From NCBI GenBank assembly GCA_025201705.1, contig MU616988.1:1-28059 (forward strand): a DNA stretch of 28,059 bases, given 5' to 3'. Source of the DNA: Dissophora ornata. Taxonomy: Eukaryota > Mortierellomycota > Mortierellomycetes > Mortierellales > Mortierellaceae. The translations under genes and the position numbers were made by a program. The notes under the pieces are model-generated. The model was not told the DNA's origin, ran no database searches, and worked only from the letters and a program-made list of their open reading frames with translations. Shown piece by piece: positions 1 to 9,897 of this stretch (position 1 is its first letter; each line of letters begins with the position of its first letter).

Positions 1-228
1 CATCTTCTCAAGCAGGAGAGGCCCGATTACCTACAACCCATGGCCCAAGACGGATCGTTTCCTTGGAAGGAGAAGCGCGGAGTTGGACCAAGTACGAGCT
101 CGAGCACCGCCACCGCCGCCACCAGCAGCGCCACCAGCAGCGCCAGTGGGACCCAAGGACGCCGCAAGAGGGCCCCAACTACCTCAAGGCCGGACCAGCA
201 AAGGCCTCAAAAGACGTCCAAGTCATAG
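1..228 (+). CDS. 3' end of an unidentified gene (partial)
   Basis: This is the end of a coding region that enters from outside the window. All three + frames are open here. I chose the frame stopping at 226-228 because nearly every codon ends in C or G (AAG, GAG, ACC, GCC, AGC), as in the other conserved genes of the window, while the other two frames do not show this. The readable tail has a short ordered-looking part (LLKQERPDYLQP, then FPWKEKRGVGP), a Ser/Thr/Ala-rich low-complexity stretch encoded by ACC/AGC/GCC repeats, and a basic, Gln/Pro-rich C-terminus ending KTSKS. I do not recognise the family and assign no function. An alternative frame that becomes Pro/Ala-rich and stops at about 265 cannot be excluded. 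Confidence 0.5.
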   Translation, partial: HLLKQERPDYLQPMAQDGSFPWKEKRGVGPSTSSSTATAATSSATSSASGTQGRRKRAPTTSRPDQQRPQKTSKS

Positions 229-391
229 GATAGTTTATTTCAGCATGTTCGTAAGCATGCATTAGTGCGGGTAGGGCGCAGTGGATGCTATAATGAGTCG
301 CTCCTGTGACGTAATTATCGCGCCCATTGTCCCCCAGCCTCTCACAATTAAATTTTAAGTACAGGACTGAAAACGATCGGGCGAAGCAACG

Positions 392-826
392 CTAGACTTC
401 TGCAAACTTCATTCCTTCAATGAGCCCAGATACATTCATGAATGTAGAATACAGTCTGCGCTCGGTAATATGCAAAATCCACATTCCCAGACACTTCAAC
501 TGTAGCACTGTACAAACTTTATCGCTGACCAAGGTAAATTCATGGTCCCACAGCTCCCAGTTCGCACACGTCTTAGCCATGGGCCGCAGTGCCATGGGCT
601 TTACTGTGTGTCGGGTTTTCGTCTTCCCATTTTATTTAATCTTGCTGAAGGGCTCTTCTAATTTCACTAAAGATATTTGCTGTACAATCACGTTCACCGT
701 AATTTGTTTTGACATGTAGTTCATGTACAGTATTATCGCCGCGCACGATCAAGGCTACGAAAAATGCTCCATCTCGCCTCACCGACGTCTGGAGCCGCTG
801 GAATCTTGGTGGGCAGTGGGCCTCGA
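392..826 (-). CDS. Possible two-exon or longer accessory gene fragment
   Basis: Two protein-like segments on the minus strand join in phase. The downstream exon (603 to 392) encodes about 69 residues (KTCANWELWDHEF near its start, GLIEGMKFAEV at the end) and stops with TAG. The upstream exon (826 to 668) encodes about 52 residues including FVALIVRGDNTVHEL. They are separated by a 64-nt candidate intron (667-604) with a GTGAAA donor and an ACACAG acceptor, and the phases match (1 nt plus 2 nt). A further segment at about 1098-960 looks coding (SISERSSEKLAEMFQQKDGE) but I could not connect it with a standard acceptor. I do not recognise the family. It may be a partly decayed member of an accessory family next to the kinase-like relic. 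Confidence 0.33.
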
Positions 827-1369
827 CTGTAGCTACCGGGTAGTGGGTTCAGGGACATGGGTTGGCGTACATACACGCGAAATAACAGGGATTTCCTTCA
901 TCGCACTCGACGTGGCGAGTGATAATTTATTTGCAATTGCGCTTCGAGAGACAGGAAACTCACCTCATGTCCCATGCTATAAAGAAAAAATGATGAAGTG
1001 CGTTGAACCTCACCATCTTTTTGCTGGAACATTTCAGCGAGTTTCTCAGAACTCCTCTCACTGATACTTGGAAATAAAACAAAGCACCTTCTGATCAAAG
1101 CTTGTCATATGTGTCATACATGTCTAGTTCAATATTTTATACGTGGTGAACGAAATTTACTTTTGCTTCGCCAATTCTTGTGCAACATTGAGAATGGGAT
1201 GTCGACAAGCGTTGGGGGAACGCGCCAAGACCACGCCAGCCCATCTGCCCCGCCGCCACCCTTTCCACATCTTCCGCCAGAGAGCCTCCCTGACAACAAT
1301 GGTGACTCAAGCGATAGAAACTTCTGTGGAGGAAAAAAAAAAAAACATCGAGAGCAGGAAACTCAGTGA

Positions 1370-2134
1370 TGGCAACTAGGAGCGAGGCCAAGATGGAATG
1401 GATCCTTGAAAATCCTGTCAAGTGGATTCACCATGACCATTGGAAGATTGAACTTCCAGGAATTTGGACTGCAAGGACATTTCGGAGATGGTCGCACTGG
1501 GCGCGTATTTCAGGCAAAGTGGCGAGGAGAATCGGTAGCCTTGAAGGTATGAGACTTGTACAAAAATATACAAAGACAAAATACTTACACAAGTAGCCGC
1601 ATACGAGGCTCTTGAGGATCTTCAAGGAGCATGTATTCCTCGTATCAAGATTACTGGGTATGCCAGAGGTATTTTTGCTATCGCGATGGAGATCGCTGGT
1701 TCACTATTGGAGGTGGACATGCTAAGCTATCGAGAGCGCTTGGAGATCGTCAATAGACTGTCGCTGATTCACAAGCATGGTATCATCTATAACGATATTC
1801 GGCTTGGCAACCTCCTTGTGCGCCGCGATGACAATAGATTTCAGGTCCGTTTTATTGACTTTGCGTGGTTGAGACGAACCGGCAATAAGCCTGAGCTGAA
1901 AAACGAGCTTTTCAAGTTGAAAAACTAAGTAAAGAAGTAATCAACTAACCGTAATTACTCTTGTACACAGAAAAGGACCCAGTCCTACTGCCCAAACTAG
2001 CCAAATATCCAATAGGCCACAGCACAGACCTTCGTCAAAAAAAAGACATGGACTCTGCCTCACCTTTCGCCTTTGGCACTTATCATGAAAAGAAGAAGCT
2101 TAGCCCAGAATGCCTTCTCCAAGCTATTTCCTGA
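1370..2134 (+). pseudogene. Frame-disrupted protein-kinase-like gene
   Basis: Three pieces in different frames form one kinase-like fold. The N-lobe (about 1424-1546) has a glycine loop, GDGRTGRVFQA, and a beta3 lysine in SVALK. The next piece (about 1597-1928) has an AYEAL/LQG helix, the catalytic-loop equivalent HGIIYNDIRLGNLLV, and IDFAW in the DFG position. The last piece (1971-2134) ends in a Lys/Ser-rich tail, SPECLLQAIS. The N-lobe reaches TGA at 1550, and no standard intron joins it to the second piece in phase; the loop between beta3 and helix C also appears to be missing. The second piece stops at TAA 1926-1928, directly against a good donor (GTAAAG, 1929) of a 42-nt intron ending TACACAG at 1970, and the downstream frame is off by one. 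These breaks suggest a pseudogene. The HxxxxND and DFA motifs are atypical for canonical Ser/Thr kinases, so the substrate is unknown. Confidence 0.6.
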
Positions 2135-3300
2135 GGCTGCAATATATGGACGACAACCGCAAGTATCAATGTACAATGATGTCATACTTGCGTGCGCCAA
2201 TTGCGCTCCAGTCTTGCTTATTACTTCGACTTCTCTTTTTACAGATGTTTATAACTATCATATAACCGGCCTTGGACATACACTGGAAAACAGACTCTCT
2301 AGAATCCTTGAGCTATAGAACCGCAGACTTTTATTCCTAAAAATATTGTACCTAAAACTACTGCACTTCAACGACTGTCAAAGGCTTCATTCATTGTCGC
2401 GTTACAAACCACGGCGCCAGGAGCCGTCCGTTACATGATCATCATGTATGTATAACATATTCATCTAAGAAGTTTTGAGTCTTGGCATCAGCATTGAATG
2501 AGTCAAAGTGCTGAAAGGCCCCAGCTCTTACACGCCTGCTGTCTATGGTTGCTTCTCATTCATAGTCTTTCCTCTGGAATTAAGGGAATTAAGGAATAAA
2601 TAAAAAAAAATCAGTGGCGTATGCTTGTACTCCGCGCTTTGCCCGCCTTTTGTCAATTAACGTTGTACGACTCCACTTTTCATTCTTCCGACACATTCCG
2701 ACAGGGAAGTGTCGTCTAGCAAGGTATAAATCAAAGGCGATGATCAGAGAGAGTATTGATATTGATAAGCATGTATATGAATACACAAATGGAATAACAG
2801 ATCTTCGCAAAGCAGAGTGTTGGCAGCAGTGTTTTCCGAATATCGATTTTGGCTTATATTTGCATGTAGAGATCACATTGGGATATGATGCACCGCCTTT
2901 CGTAGTGTCAGATAACGCGGGGAAGACCATGACATCGTTATACGCTTTTTGTGCAATGCTGCATTTGTTCAGTACAGTGCCATGCCGCACGGCAACCTTG
3001 TGCTGCTGTTCATTGAGCCGGTGCGGATGCTTGTGTGATCCTCGGCTCACCTTTATGCTGCACGTATTCGCCGAATGTCGGCGTCCGCGCCTGAATATGA
3101 TTATGACACTTCAGTTTTCATTGCTGAATTAGTTCTGAAATATCAAACATGCGGCCATGTGGCGTCTTGGAAAGGCGCTCGCGAGCGGGCAATCCCATTC
3201 GTTGTACAAGAATGCCTTCTTCACCAAAGAATATGGCTGAACCTTATTCGCTTTCATTTTTCCTGGGGGGGGGGACAGTGGGGACTTTATTTTCCACGGG
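2135..3300. other. Intergenic stretch with no supported gene
   Basis: About 1.2 kb lies between the kinase-like relic and the allantoicase promoter. Open frames exist on both strands at about 2589-3132, including one that could start at ATG 2740, but they overlap each other, lack the C/G-ending codon bias of the conserved genes here, and match nothing I recognise. A run of ten G sits near 3265. I see no RNA gene or obvious repeat. Confidence 0.5.
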
Positions 3301-3308
3301 TATAAAAG
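3301..3308 (+). promoter_or_regulatory. TATA box of the allantoicase gene
   Basis: TATAAAAG lies about 100 bp upstream of the chosen allantoicase ATG (3411), followed by a pyrimidine-rich stretch (about 3312-3340) suitable for transcription start. The other genes in the window lack such a clear TATA element, which suggests more regulated expression for this catabolic gene (inference). Confidence 0.5.
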
Positions 3309-3410
3309 AATTCCTCTCCCGCCTTCCTTCTCTTTCTTGTCCCAATGAACTGCATCTCGCTCTCCGCTCAGCTACCGTCCTCGCCATATCCGCCTCTATA
3401 CTTCCCCACA

Positions 3411-4641
3411 ATGACCATCGCCGCTGTTCCCGCTAACACTGTCGTCCCTGCCGAGAAGATCACTGAAACCTTCAAGGACTACGTCGGTACGCCCCGAATT
3501 CATTGTGCCCGCGCTCTGTGGTTGTTGTCATTGCTCCTTTCGACTGATTTATTTCTGACATCGGTATCGTCCACTACCAATCAACGCATGTATTCTAGAT
3601 CTCGCTGTCGCCACGCGTGGGGGTAAGGTCGTAACATTTACAGATGAATGGTTCGCTGACTGTAAGAACCTTTTGACCGCTACCGCTCCAATCTCTGCCC
3701 CTGGACGCTTCGTTCCCACCGGCGCTTGGTACGACGGCTGGGAGACTCGCCGACACAACGCCCCCAACTTTGACTGGTGCGTGATTCAACTCGGCTACGC
3801 GGGAGCCATCGCCGGCTTTGAAGTTGACACCGCTTATTTCACAGGCAATCATTCACCTTTTGTGTCTGTCGAGGGCTATACCGAAACTTCGCCCGCTAAC
3901 GCCGCAGCCCGCACGCACTGTGAGTGGGCCGCTGTCGAGTGGGTCCCTGTTCTGAGCAAAGTCGCACTCAACCCCAGCTCCCGTCACGGCTTTAAGCTCG
4001 AGCTGCCCACAGCAGATCACTATACCCACATTCGCTTCTGCATGTATCCTGATGGCGGCGTTGCCCGCCTGCGTGTCTACGGGACTGTACATCAGGCCCA
4101 CCCCGAGAACAAGCATGAGATTTACGACCTGGCATCGGCCGCTGCAGGATCAATCATTACAGATTTTTCAGACGCTCACTACGGCCACCCTTCAAACATC
4201 CTCCTGCCCGGACGTGGTCACGATATGTCTGATGGGTGGGAAACCAAGCGCTCCCGTGCCCAAGGTCACGTCGACCACTGCATCATCAAGTTCGGTCAGG
4301 CTGGTTATGTTACTGATATCGAAATCGACACTGCTCATTACATGGGCAACCCTCCCAAGGCAGTGACAATTACTGGATTCGAAATCGGCTCTGAGGTGCC
4401 ATTTGTGCTTCTGGACCGAGCCCCAATGACCCCTCACCGCCAGCACTTTTTCAAAGTCGCAAGCGACTTGACCGAGAAACGTATTGCCAAGATCCAGGTT
4501 GTCATGATCCCTGATGGCGGTATCAAGCGCGTTCGCATCTGGGGTGCTGCTCAGTTACCCGCCGTCGAGCCTGAGGGTTCCTTGATCGGTGTTCGCCAGG
4601 AGTTGCCTGATGAGTACACATGGAACCAAAAGAAAATCTAA
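3411..4641 (+). CDS. DAL2: Allantoicase
   Basis: Allantoicase (allantoate amidinohydrolase) converts allantoate to ureidoglycolate and urea in purine catabolism. There are two exons, 3411-3486 and 3599-4641, with a 112-nt intron (GTACGC...TCTAG, phase 1), giving 372 residues, close to the family's usual 340-370. The exon junction rebuilds the typical start of the first allantoicase domain (DLAVATRGGKVV), followed by PGRFVPTGAWYDGWETRRH. The second repeat of the same fold contains DLASAAAGSIITDFSDAHYG and SDGWETKRSR. I chose ATG 3411 (context CACAATGA) over the in-frame ATG 3345, which would lie almost at the expected transcription start below the TATA box. No other allantoin-pathway gene is in the window, so this is not a catabolic cluster. 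An AATAAA is at 4700-4705, and the gene is convergent with CSN8. Confidence 0.95.
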
Positions 4642-4865
4642 ATTCTTTATTATTGAGCATGCACAGAACAAGAAAACCCTGTAATATTTTGTACAAAACA
4701 ATAAAACACAAACATGAAGTCCGAAATGCAATCATCATTCTTCGCTGATAGTTTGAGCATTTATGTCGACGTAACGGTCCTTGCTATTCTTCCAATAACA
4801 TGACAACATGGACACCTGCTCCATGGCTAAACAAGCATAGCTCGGCCGGATGAGACTGTGTCGTT

Positions 4866-6046
4866 TCAAGACGACTCCTGCTTGACCTCTAAATGTACCA
4901 CAACGTCCGCCAACTGGCCAAACTCTTGCAGCCCAATGGCCCGGTTGGGGGTTGGTTCTACCATTGACGGAAAGGTTAAATCATTTGTTCACATCGACAG
5001 CACATCCAATTACAGATACAGGGACAGCTCGAATGTACCTGGTGCCTTGGGGTACAAGAGTCCCGTTGATGTGTCGTATCTCCATCCACGAGTGGCGACA
5101 AGTTCTAAGGGTACAGTAAGCGATATGGCCCGTTAGCAACCATGCCGTAGAGCAAGAGCTCGTTTTTTTTTCTTCAAAAATTTTCATACGTTCTGCCGCA
5201 GTATCCTCCTCGAGCCAGATGCGCGACGCTGCAAGCTGAACAGGAAGAGATGTATATGCTTTGGCCAGTAAGTCCAGTTCCCTGTCTTGAATTGAATCTA
5301 GGATAAATGCATAAGGTGGCAAGCAAGTAAACATCATTATGGAGAAAACCCTTTCACAACAAAAAAAAATGCGACGCAAATCAGCTTTTTTTTTCTATGA
5401 CGCGTGCTACCTTGCAATAACGCGATCAGAGGCGCGAGCGAAGAGTTCCATCGAGACTGGTGCAAAAGCGCATAGATATCCTTGAGGCTTCCATTCTGCC
5501 GCTCCCACTGTCGCATCAATTCCATGACCCGAATTAGGGTAGCTAGTTGTGGTGCCTGTGTCCTGTACTCCTCTGGGATTCGATGTAAAAGACTGCGTGC
5601 CGAGTGCCTGTTTCCAACACAACAAGTACAGGTAGTATAAGCATTGAGACGTCCCCGAAGAAGGTACAAAGGTTTCCACACGGTACTGTAGTTCACTTTC
5701 TCCACTTTTCTAGCAGTCCCGGAGGCAGCACGGCGCTTGACTTACAGGTCGTGGGCAATAAGGTACGAGGCAAGGAGCGGCTCGTAGATAGTATTCAATG
5801 GTACAGCATCAATTTCGATTGCAGACACCTATCACGAAACAGTGAAATGCATGCCGAGTGCGTCAGCTTTTTTTTTTTTTGTCGCCTTTTGTTGAGCATT
5901 GCCTCAGAATGTGCGCTCATTGTGCTGCGGGACGATGGATTTACCTGGAACTCGAGTTGTTCGTAAAGGGGAATGAGCTCTTGGTAGCGTCCAGCCTTGA
6001 GGCACGAATCAGCCTGCTCGAGTATTTGTTGGGCGGGCATTGTCAT
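4866..6046 (-). CDS. CSN8: COP9 signalosome complex subunit 8
   Basis: CSN8 is a small PCI-fold subunit of the COP9 signalosome, which removes NEDD8 from cullins. I assembled six exons in consistent phase: 6046-5945, 5828-5746, 5607-5411, 5297-5190, 5104-5039 and 4957-4866, for 215 residues against about 209 in human. Landmarks run in family order: LLASYLIAHDL, SARSLLHRIPEEYR (like the animal ARYLWKRIP segment), DLLAKAYTSL, LEEDTAAEQLVATRGW, TGLLYPKAP and a C-terminal helix LQEFGQLADVVVHLE. The start could be ATG 6046 or 6040. Introns carry A or T homopolymers (for example 5868-5880). No single long reading frame exists, so simple gene finders could miss it. It is divergent from the gene at 6222. 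Confidence 0.87.
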
Positions 6047-6221
6047 TATGCGCGGGCAATTTAGTTGTTGAGGGATGTGAGGAGAGGAAAAGGCAGCTGG
6101 AAGGAGAACAAGAAAAGGCGTAGACGAGTCGAGCAACGCCATCCTTGGGCCACTTGGGGGCAAAAGCGGTGGCTGAGCACCGAGGCCTGAAATCGTGATG
6201 GTCAAGATGCAACGCCGTTGA
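6047..6221. promoter_or_regulatory. Short shared promoter between CSN8 and the GPI2 region
   Basis: Only 175 bp separate the CSN8 start codon (minus) from the first possible start codon of the + strand transcript at 6222. Both transcripts must begin here or inside the neighbouring gene. I see no TATA box or clear operator, so it is called from gene arrangement alone. Confidence 0.4.
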
Positions 6222-6480
6222 ATGCAGGACCGAGCACAGAATACGGACGAGCACACGGAACAGGAGAACAGGACGCACAACGGTACACAGCAGTGGGGAC
6301 CTGCAGCACTAAATAACGGACAGACTTTGATGGAGCGCATGCAATCTGTGTTTAACTATTGTCCGCGGGATGGAAGACCTTTCCGGGAGGATGAGCAGAT
6401 CTGCCCACTGTGCGACTTCCAAAGGTACTCTCCGCGACCCACTGTATGCCCATATTGCGTTGTGCCGGGCAAACTCTTGC
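6222..6480 (+). CDS. Cysteine-rich zinc-ribbon-like N-terminal exon or small gene
   Basis: An open frame from ATG 6222 (alternative ATG 6330) encodes a hydrophilic N-terminus and then NYCPRDGRPF, a CPLC knuckle, 11 residues, and a CPYC knuckle. That spacing resembles a two-knuckle zinc ribbon (inference). Codon choice over 6330-6430 looks coding. The frame stays open to 6602, but the part after about 6480 is less protein-like. It lies immediately upstream of GPI2 on the same strand with no promoter-sized gap. It may be the true 5' exon of GPI2: a splice from 6424 (GTACTC) through a 13-nt exon at 6510-6522 to 6628 keeps phase, though the donors are weak. It could also be a separate small gene. 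I do not recognise the domain family. Confidence 0.4.
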
Positions 6481-6594
6481 TGACGCATTTACATGCTGCT
6501 TGCGTACAGACACATAGATCAGGTAGCCGGCATGAACCAGTAACCCCCTGGTGGTTGGCCCCGAAGGTCTGTCTCAAAGACAAGACCATATCCA

Positions 6595-7959
6595 ATGTCT
6601 AACCGTGATCTGGTTTGCTTTCCACAGACACCGAACTCACACCCCGGAATCCAGCCAACAACTCCGAGGTCACCTTGGCGGAAATTGCTCTACGTGAAGC
6701 AAGAATATCCAGACAACTACGTGGACGATACGTTCTTGGAGGAGCTGCAAAAGAACGGTACGACCTCAGCTGCACCATTCTTGTTCCGTCTGGGCGCAGG
6801 AAGGAACGGCTAACTATTTTTTTATGATGTATGATTCGGTCGCAAATAGCAAACGTACGGCACTACGAATATTGGTCTGTGGTCCTCGAGTCCACTATCA
6901 TCAGTCAGCACATCTCATCGATTGTCATCTTTGTCGCCATCTTTATCTACCTATACCATGATGATCTCAGCTCACACGCTCTTATCACTATGGGGACAGT
7001 GGGCACGGCGATTGGTTACGGCTTCTGGGATTGGAGCAACACCATACTAACGCCAGACTCTAGCTACCGAAGTAAGTCTGAGAAATCTGTGCCCGCCGAG
7101 CGCCTTATGCAAAAGAAGATCTGACAATCAGTATGCTCACATTGTGATGATTCGACTCTGGATGTGTGTTACGGCAGGACGGAAGATCTTCAAAGGCGCG
7201 GTTCTGTTCTTTCTGACGCTGCTTGGCCTCACTCCGATTCTAAAGACGTTGACTGAGAAGACTTCGGAGGATACGATCTGGGCGCTGACCGTGATTCTAT
7301 TCCTGGCCAATCTCGCATTCCATGATTATGGAAGTGGCAACAGAGGCAACATCAAATATCCTGGCTCGCTCTCCACGAATGCAGCTATTTTTGCTTCGGT
7401 CGTCTTGGCTTCAAGACTCAAGACGAACCTTCATGTGTTTGGACTCATGTCGTTTGCAGTCGAATGGTTCGCGTTGTTCCCGATGTTGCGACGTCAAGTT
7501 AGGGTGAGACTCTAATTATCTTGGAACTTGATTTCGCTTTCTTTGAAAGGGGCCATCGGTTTCTGACATGCATGTCTTTTCTTCTTGGTATGGGTAGAGC
7601 ATTTCCAATAGAGGCAACCTTGCGTTAACAATTGTCCTGTTCCTGACCGCAACAACCCTGTTCAGCCAGATCTCTCCTGCGATTGTGGTCATATATATCC
7701 TGGGCATGGCCTTCTTGACGTTTGTCTGTCCGTTCTGGTTAATCTGGATCCAGCGCTACAAAAAGTATGTTTTATGCGACGAAAACGATGGAAAGCTGCA
7801 GCGCTTCTTAGGTTCTTGGGTGACTATACTGTTGCTGATTATGGCGTGTTTGTTTTGCTGTTGCTTTGATCCTACGATCACCATTATAGCGAGATCCATG
7901 GGCCGTGGGACGAAGCAAGACCAAAAATCCAGCACGGCCGATCTGTCGACTACAACTGA
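6595..7959 (+). CDS. GPI2: GPI-GlcNAc transferase subunit GPI2 (PIG-C)
   Basis: GPI2/PIG-C is a multi-pass ER membrane subunit of the enzyme that adds GlcNAc to phosphatidylinositol, the first step of GPI-anchor synthesis. Five exons fit in phase: 6595-6757, 6850-7071, 7178-7503, 7598-7764 and 7890-7959, giving 315 residues with the ATG at 6595 (human 297, yeast 280). Family hallmarks are [80 protein letters not shown] and the C-terminal EIHGPWDEA. The core from 6628 is secure but the start is not: TTTCCACAG at 6619-6627 looks like a splice acceptor, so 6595 may lie in an intron with the true N-terminus in the cysteine-rich frame upstream. An AATAAA is at 7968-7973. Confidence 0.93.
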
Positions 7960-8129
7960 GGCGTGAAAATAAATGCAGGCGCAGCTCACACAACAGTCTC
8001 AGGCACCAGGCACAGACCCGGCTTTTTATTTTTGGTGGCACTCTCTTCTTTCGCTCTGCCATGCAGCACTGCATTACATTCAACATCCCATCCATCACTA
8101 CATCGCCCCATCGCTTACTGTAGACGCCA

Positions 8130-9434
8130 ATGGCGGCCATCATCCCGTCCGGCTACCCCGGTAAAATCACCAAATCTAAAAGCCATTCCACTAGTCTCGT
8201 CTCCACTTGCGCACCCTACTGACATAAATCACCTCTGGAATGTAGCCCAGGGCATCTTCTACATGCTGGGACATCCTTCATTGTTCAAGAACCTAATCTG
8301 CCCCATTCTGCTGACCATCCTCTGGGGATTTGCTGTCCTCATTTTCGGCTTCTCGTACCTGCTCAAACTGCAGGCACACGCGCTGATCAGCGCAAAGTGC
8401 CCGGCTGCCCTTGCGTGGTAATGCTCCGCTCGACTGTCGGCGTGCTCTGGAAATTCGCCTGTACCCTGCTTTTTTATTTTCTTTTACTCAGTATCAATAC
8501 CTTTTACGCAACACATTCACGTAGGATCGTTTGCATCATATTTGTCCTGCTTGAAGTTGCAGTGTTGTCCATTCTCTTCTATCTCATTATTCTTCCTATC
8601 TACCAAGATGGCCTCTTTGACCGCGTCCTGAAGCTGCGTGGTCTGAAACACGTCCTGAAGCGGAATGAAGGCAACGACCTGGTCAAGTGCATGCGAGGCG
8701 TCTCCGGAGGCCTCTGGATACTTTTCTTCCAGGTAACCCATTGTTGTCTCGATGTCGGTCATATTGGACTGTTTTCTTGCCTGGTGCAGACCAAAGCGCT
8801 TTCTTTCGGTTCAAGCTTTACTTGTCAAAGTGAACAAAATACTCTGCTGTGCACCTGACTGACGACGATTCCTCAAAAGATCATAGTCCTTGTCATCACC
8901 TTGCCAATCAATATTGTCCCTGTTCTGGGACAGTTCGCCTTTGTCATTATCAACGGCTGGATCCTGACATTTGGCTTGCGCTTCCATTATGATGCTGAGA
9001 TCCGCAACATTTCAGTCCTTCAGTCGCGACATGAAGCGTGGCAAAGACGGAGCGAATATACGGGGTAAGAGCTGCATCTAAGCAATATGCGGCAGTGAAG
9101 CAAGTATTACATTCTGGGCGGGATTCACGGCGCTGACAGACTGATTCATTGCATGTGCTGTAACATGCTAAATAACAATAGGTTCGGCGCAGTGGCTGTC
9201 GGGCTAGAGATGATCCCCATCGCAAACCTTTTATTTGTCTGGACAAACATTGTGGGTTGCGCCCTATGGGTTGCAGATGAGATTGAGAAGGAGGAGTCGC
9301 GACTGCAACAACAGCAATCGTTACAGAGTTTAATGGGAGGACAGAATAGTAGCCGTATGTCCCCTGAAGATAGAGATACACCTCCAGATTACTCCCCTGG
9401 GAACCATTTTCAGATGGTTGCGACGTGTGAATGA
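8130..9434 (+). CDS. EI24-domain membrane protein (RRT8/LDS-like)
   Basis: Five exons in consistent phase (8130-8160, 8246-8417, 8525-8732, 8880-9064, 9182-9434) encode 282 residues. The start codon lies in a short first exon (MAAIIPSGYP) spliced to AQGIFYMLGHPSLFKNLICP. Four hydrophobic segments follow: CPILLTILWGFAVLIFGF, IVCIIFVLLEVAVLSILFYL, IIVLVITLPINIVPVLGQF and FGAVAVGLEMIPIANLLFVW, with IILPIYQDGLFDRVL after the second. This arrangement is typical of the EI24/outer-spore-wall (RRT8, LDS1/2) family of fungal ER or lipid-droplet membrane proteins, whose biochemical role is poorly defined. The C-terminus is polar, with a Gln run and an acidic/Pro segment. It starts 171 bp after GPI2 on the same strand. 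Polyadenylation signals lie at about 9454-9465. Confidence 0.82.
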
Positions 9435-9469
9435 ATTTGGTATTAAAAAGCAGAATAAAATAAATGTTC

Positions 9470-9897
9470 AGCTCCTGTATCTCTCTCATCTGTTTCATAT
9501 CATGGGCCCATTTTTTCATTTTTTTATTCTCTGGCTCCGCCAGCTTCCATGCTGACAATAACGGGGTCAGAGGTTGATATTGACGTCGTGACAGCAGGTA
9601 ACGCTCCAGCGAGCGAGTATATCCCAGTTGGGTCTGCATAGTCAATTTCGGCTGAGATGTGGGCAGTAATTGTCCAAAGTCATCATTGCGTGGAAGTCGA
9701 ACGGGATTGGTATTAGCATGAGTGTGAGCCTGAGAACTGAGGCGGTGGCCCTGGTCGCACGGCGGCGATATCCTAGAGCGTGACAACATCGGCAGTGAAG
9801 CCGAAAGCGCCGGCTGCGCTTGTGGTGAGGCCAATCCGACGGATGTGAGTCGATGTGCGCCGTTGCGTCTGGACAGTATGCGATACGCCATGCGCAT
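9470..9897 (-). CDS. Unidentified ORF, possible mitochondrial presequence
   Basis: The minus frame starts at ATG 9897 with an Arg/Ser-rich, acid-poor N-terminus (MRMAYRILSRRNGAHRL) resembling a mitochondrial targeting sequence. It continues into a well-formed basic helical part: LGYTRSLERYLLSRRQYQPL, then SAWKLAEPENKKMKKWAHDM. I do not recognise it. The frame does not stop near 9470; it runs on to 8950, antisense across the last exons of the EI24 gene, which is unlikely to be all coding, so a 3' splice or frame change near 9470-9480 is probable. An upstream in-frame-unlinked ATG (9971, hydrophobic MPQSILDIFHYFLL followed by a GTGAGA donor) could instead be exon 1. Both boundaries are therefore uncertain. 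Confidence 0.35.

Noticed and set aside
22..265. Pro/Ala-rich alternative frame of the first gene (PPPPPPAAPPAAP)
   Set aside because: The codon-ending bias favours the frame ending at 228. The proline run is a by-product of the ACC/GCC repeat.
2764..2769. GATAAG as a GATA-factor site for allantoicase control
   Set aside because: A single 6-bp match about 640 bp from the start codon is expected by chance. No cluster of GATA sites was seen near the TATA box.
2589..3132. Overlapping open frames on both strands (about 150-170 codons)
   Set aside because: No family resemblance, no C/G-ending codon bias as in the conserved genes of the window, and the two frames shadow each other.
3411..9434. 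Allantoicase, CSN8, GPI2 and EI24 genes as a functional cluster
   Set aside because: They belong to unrelated pathways and lie on both strands. Compact genome spacing explains their proximity.
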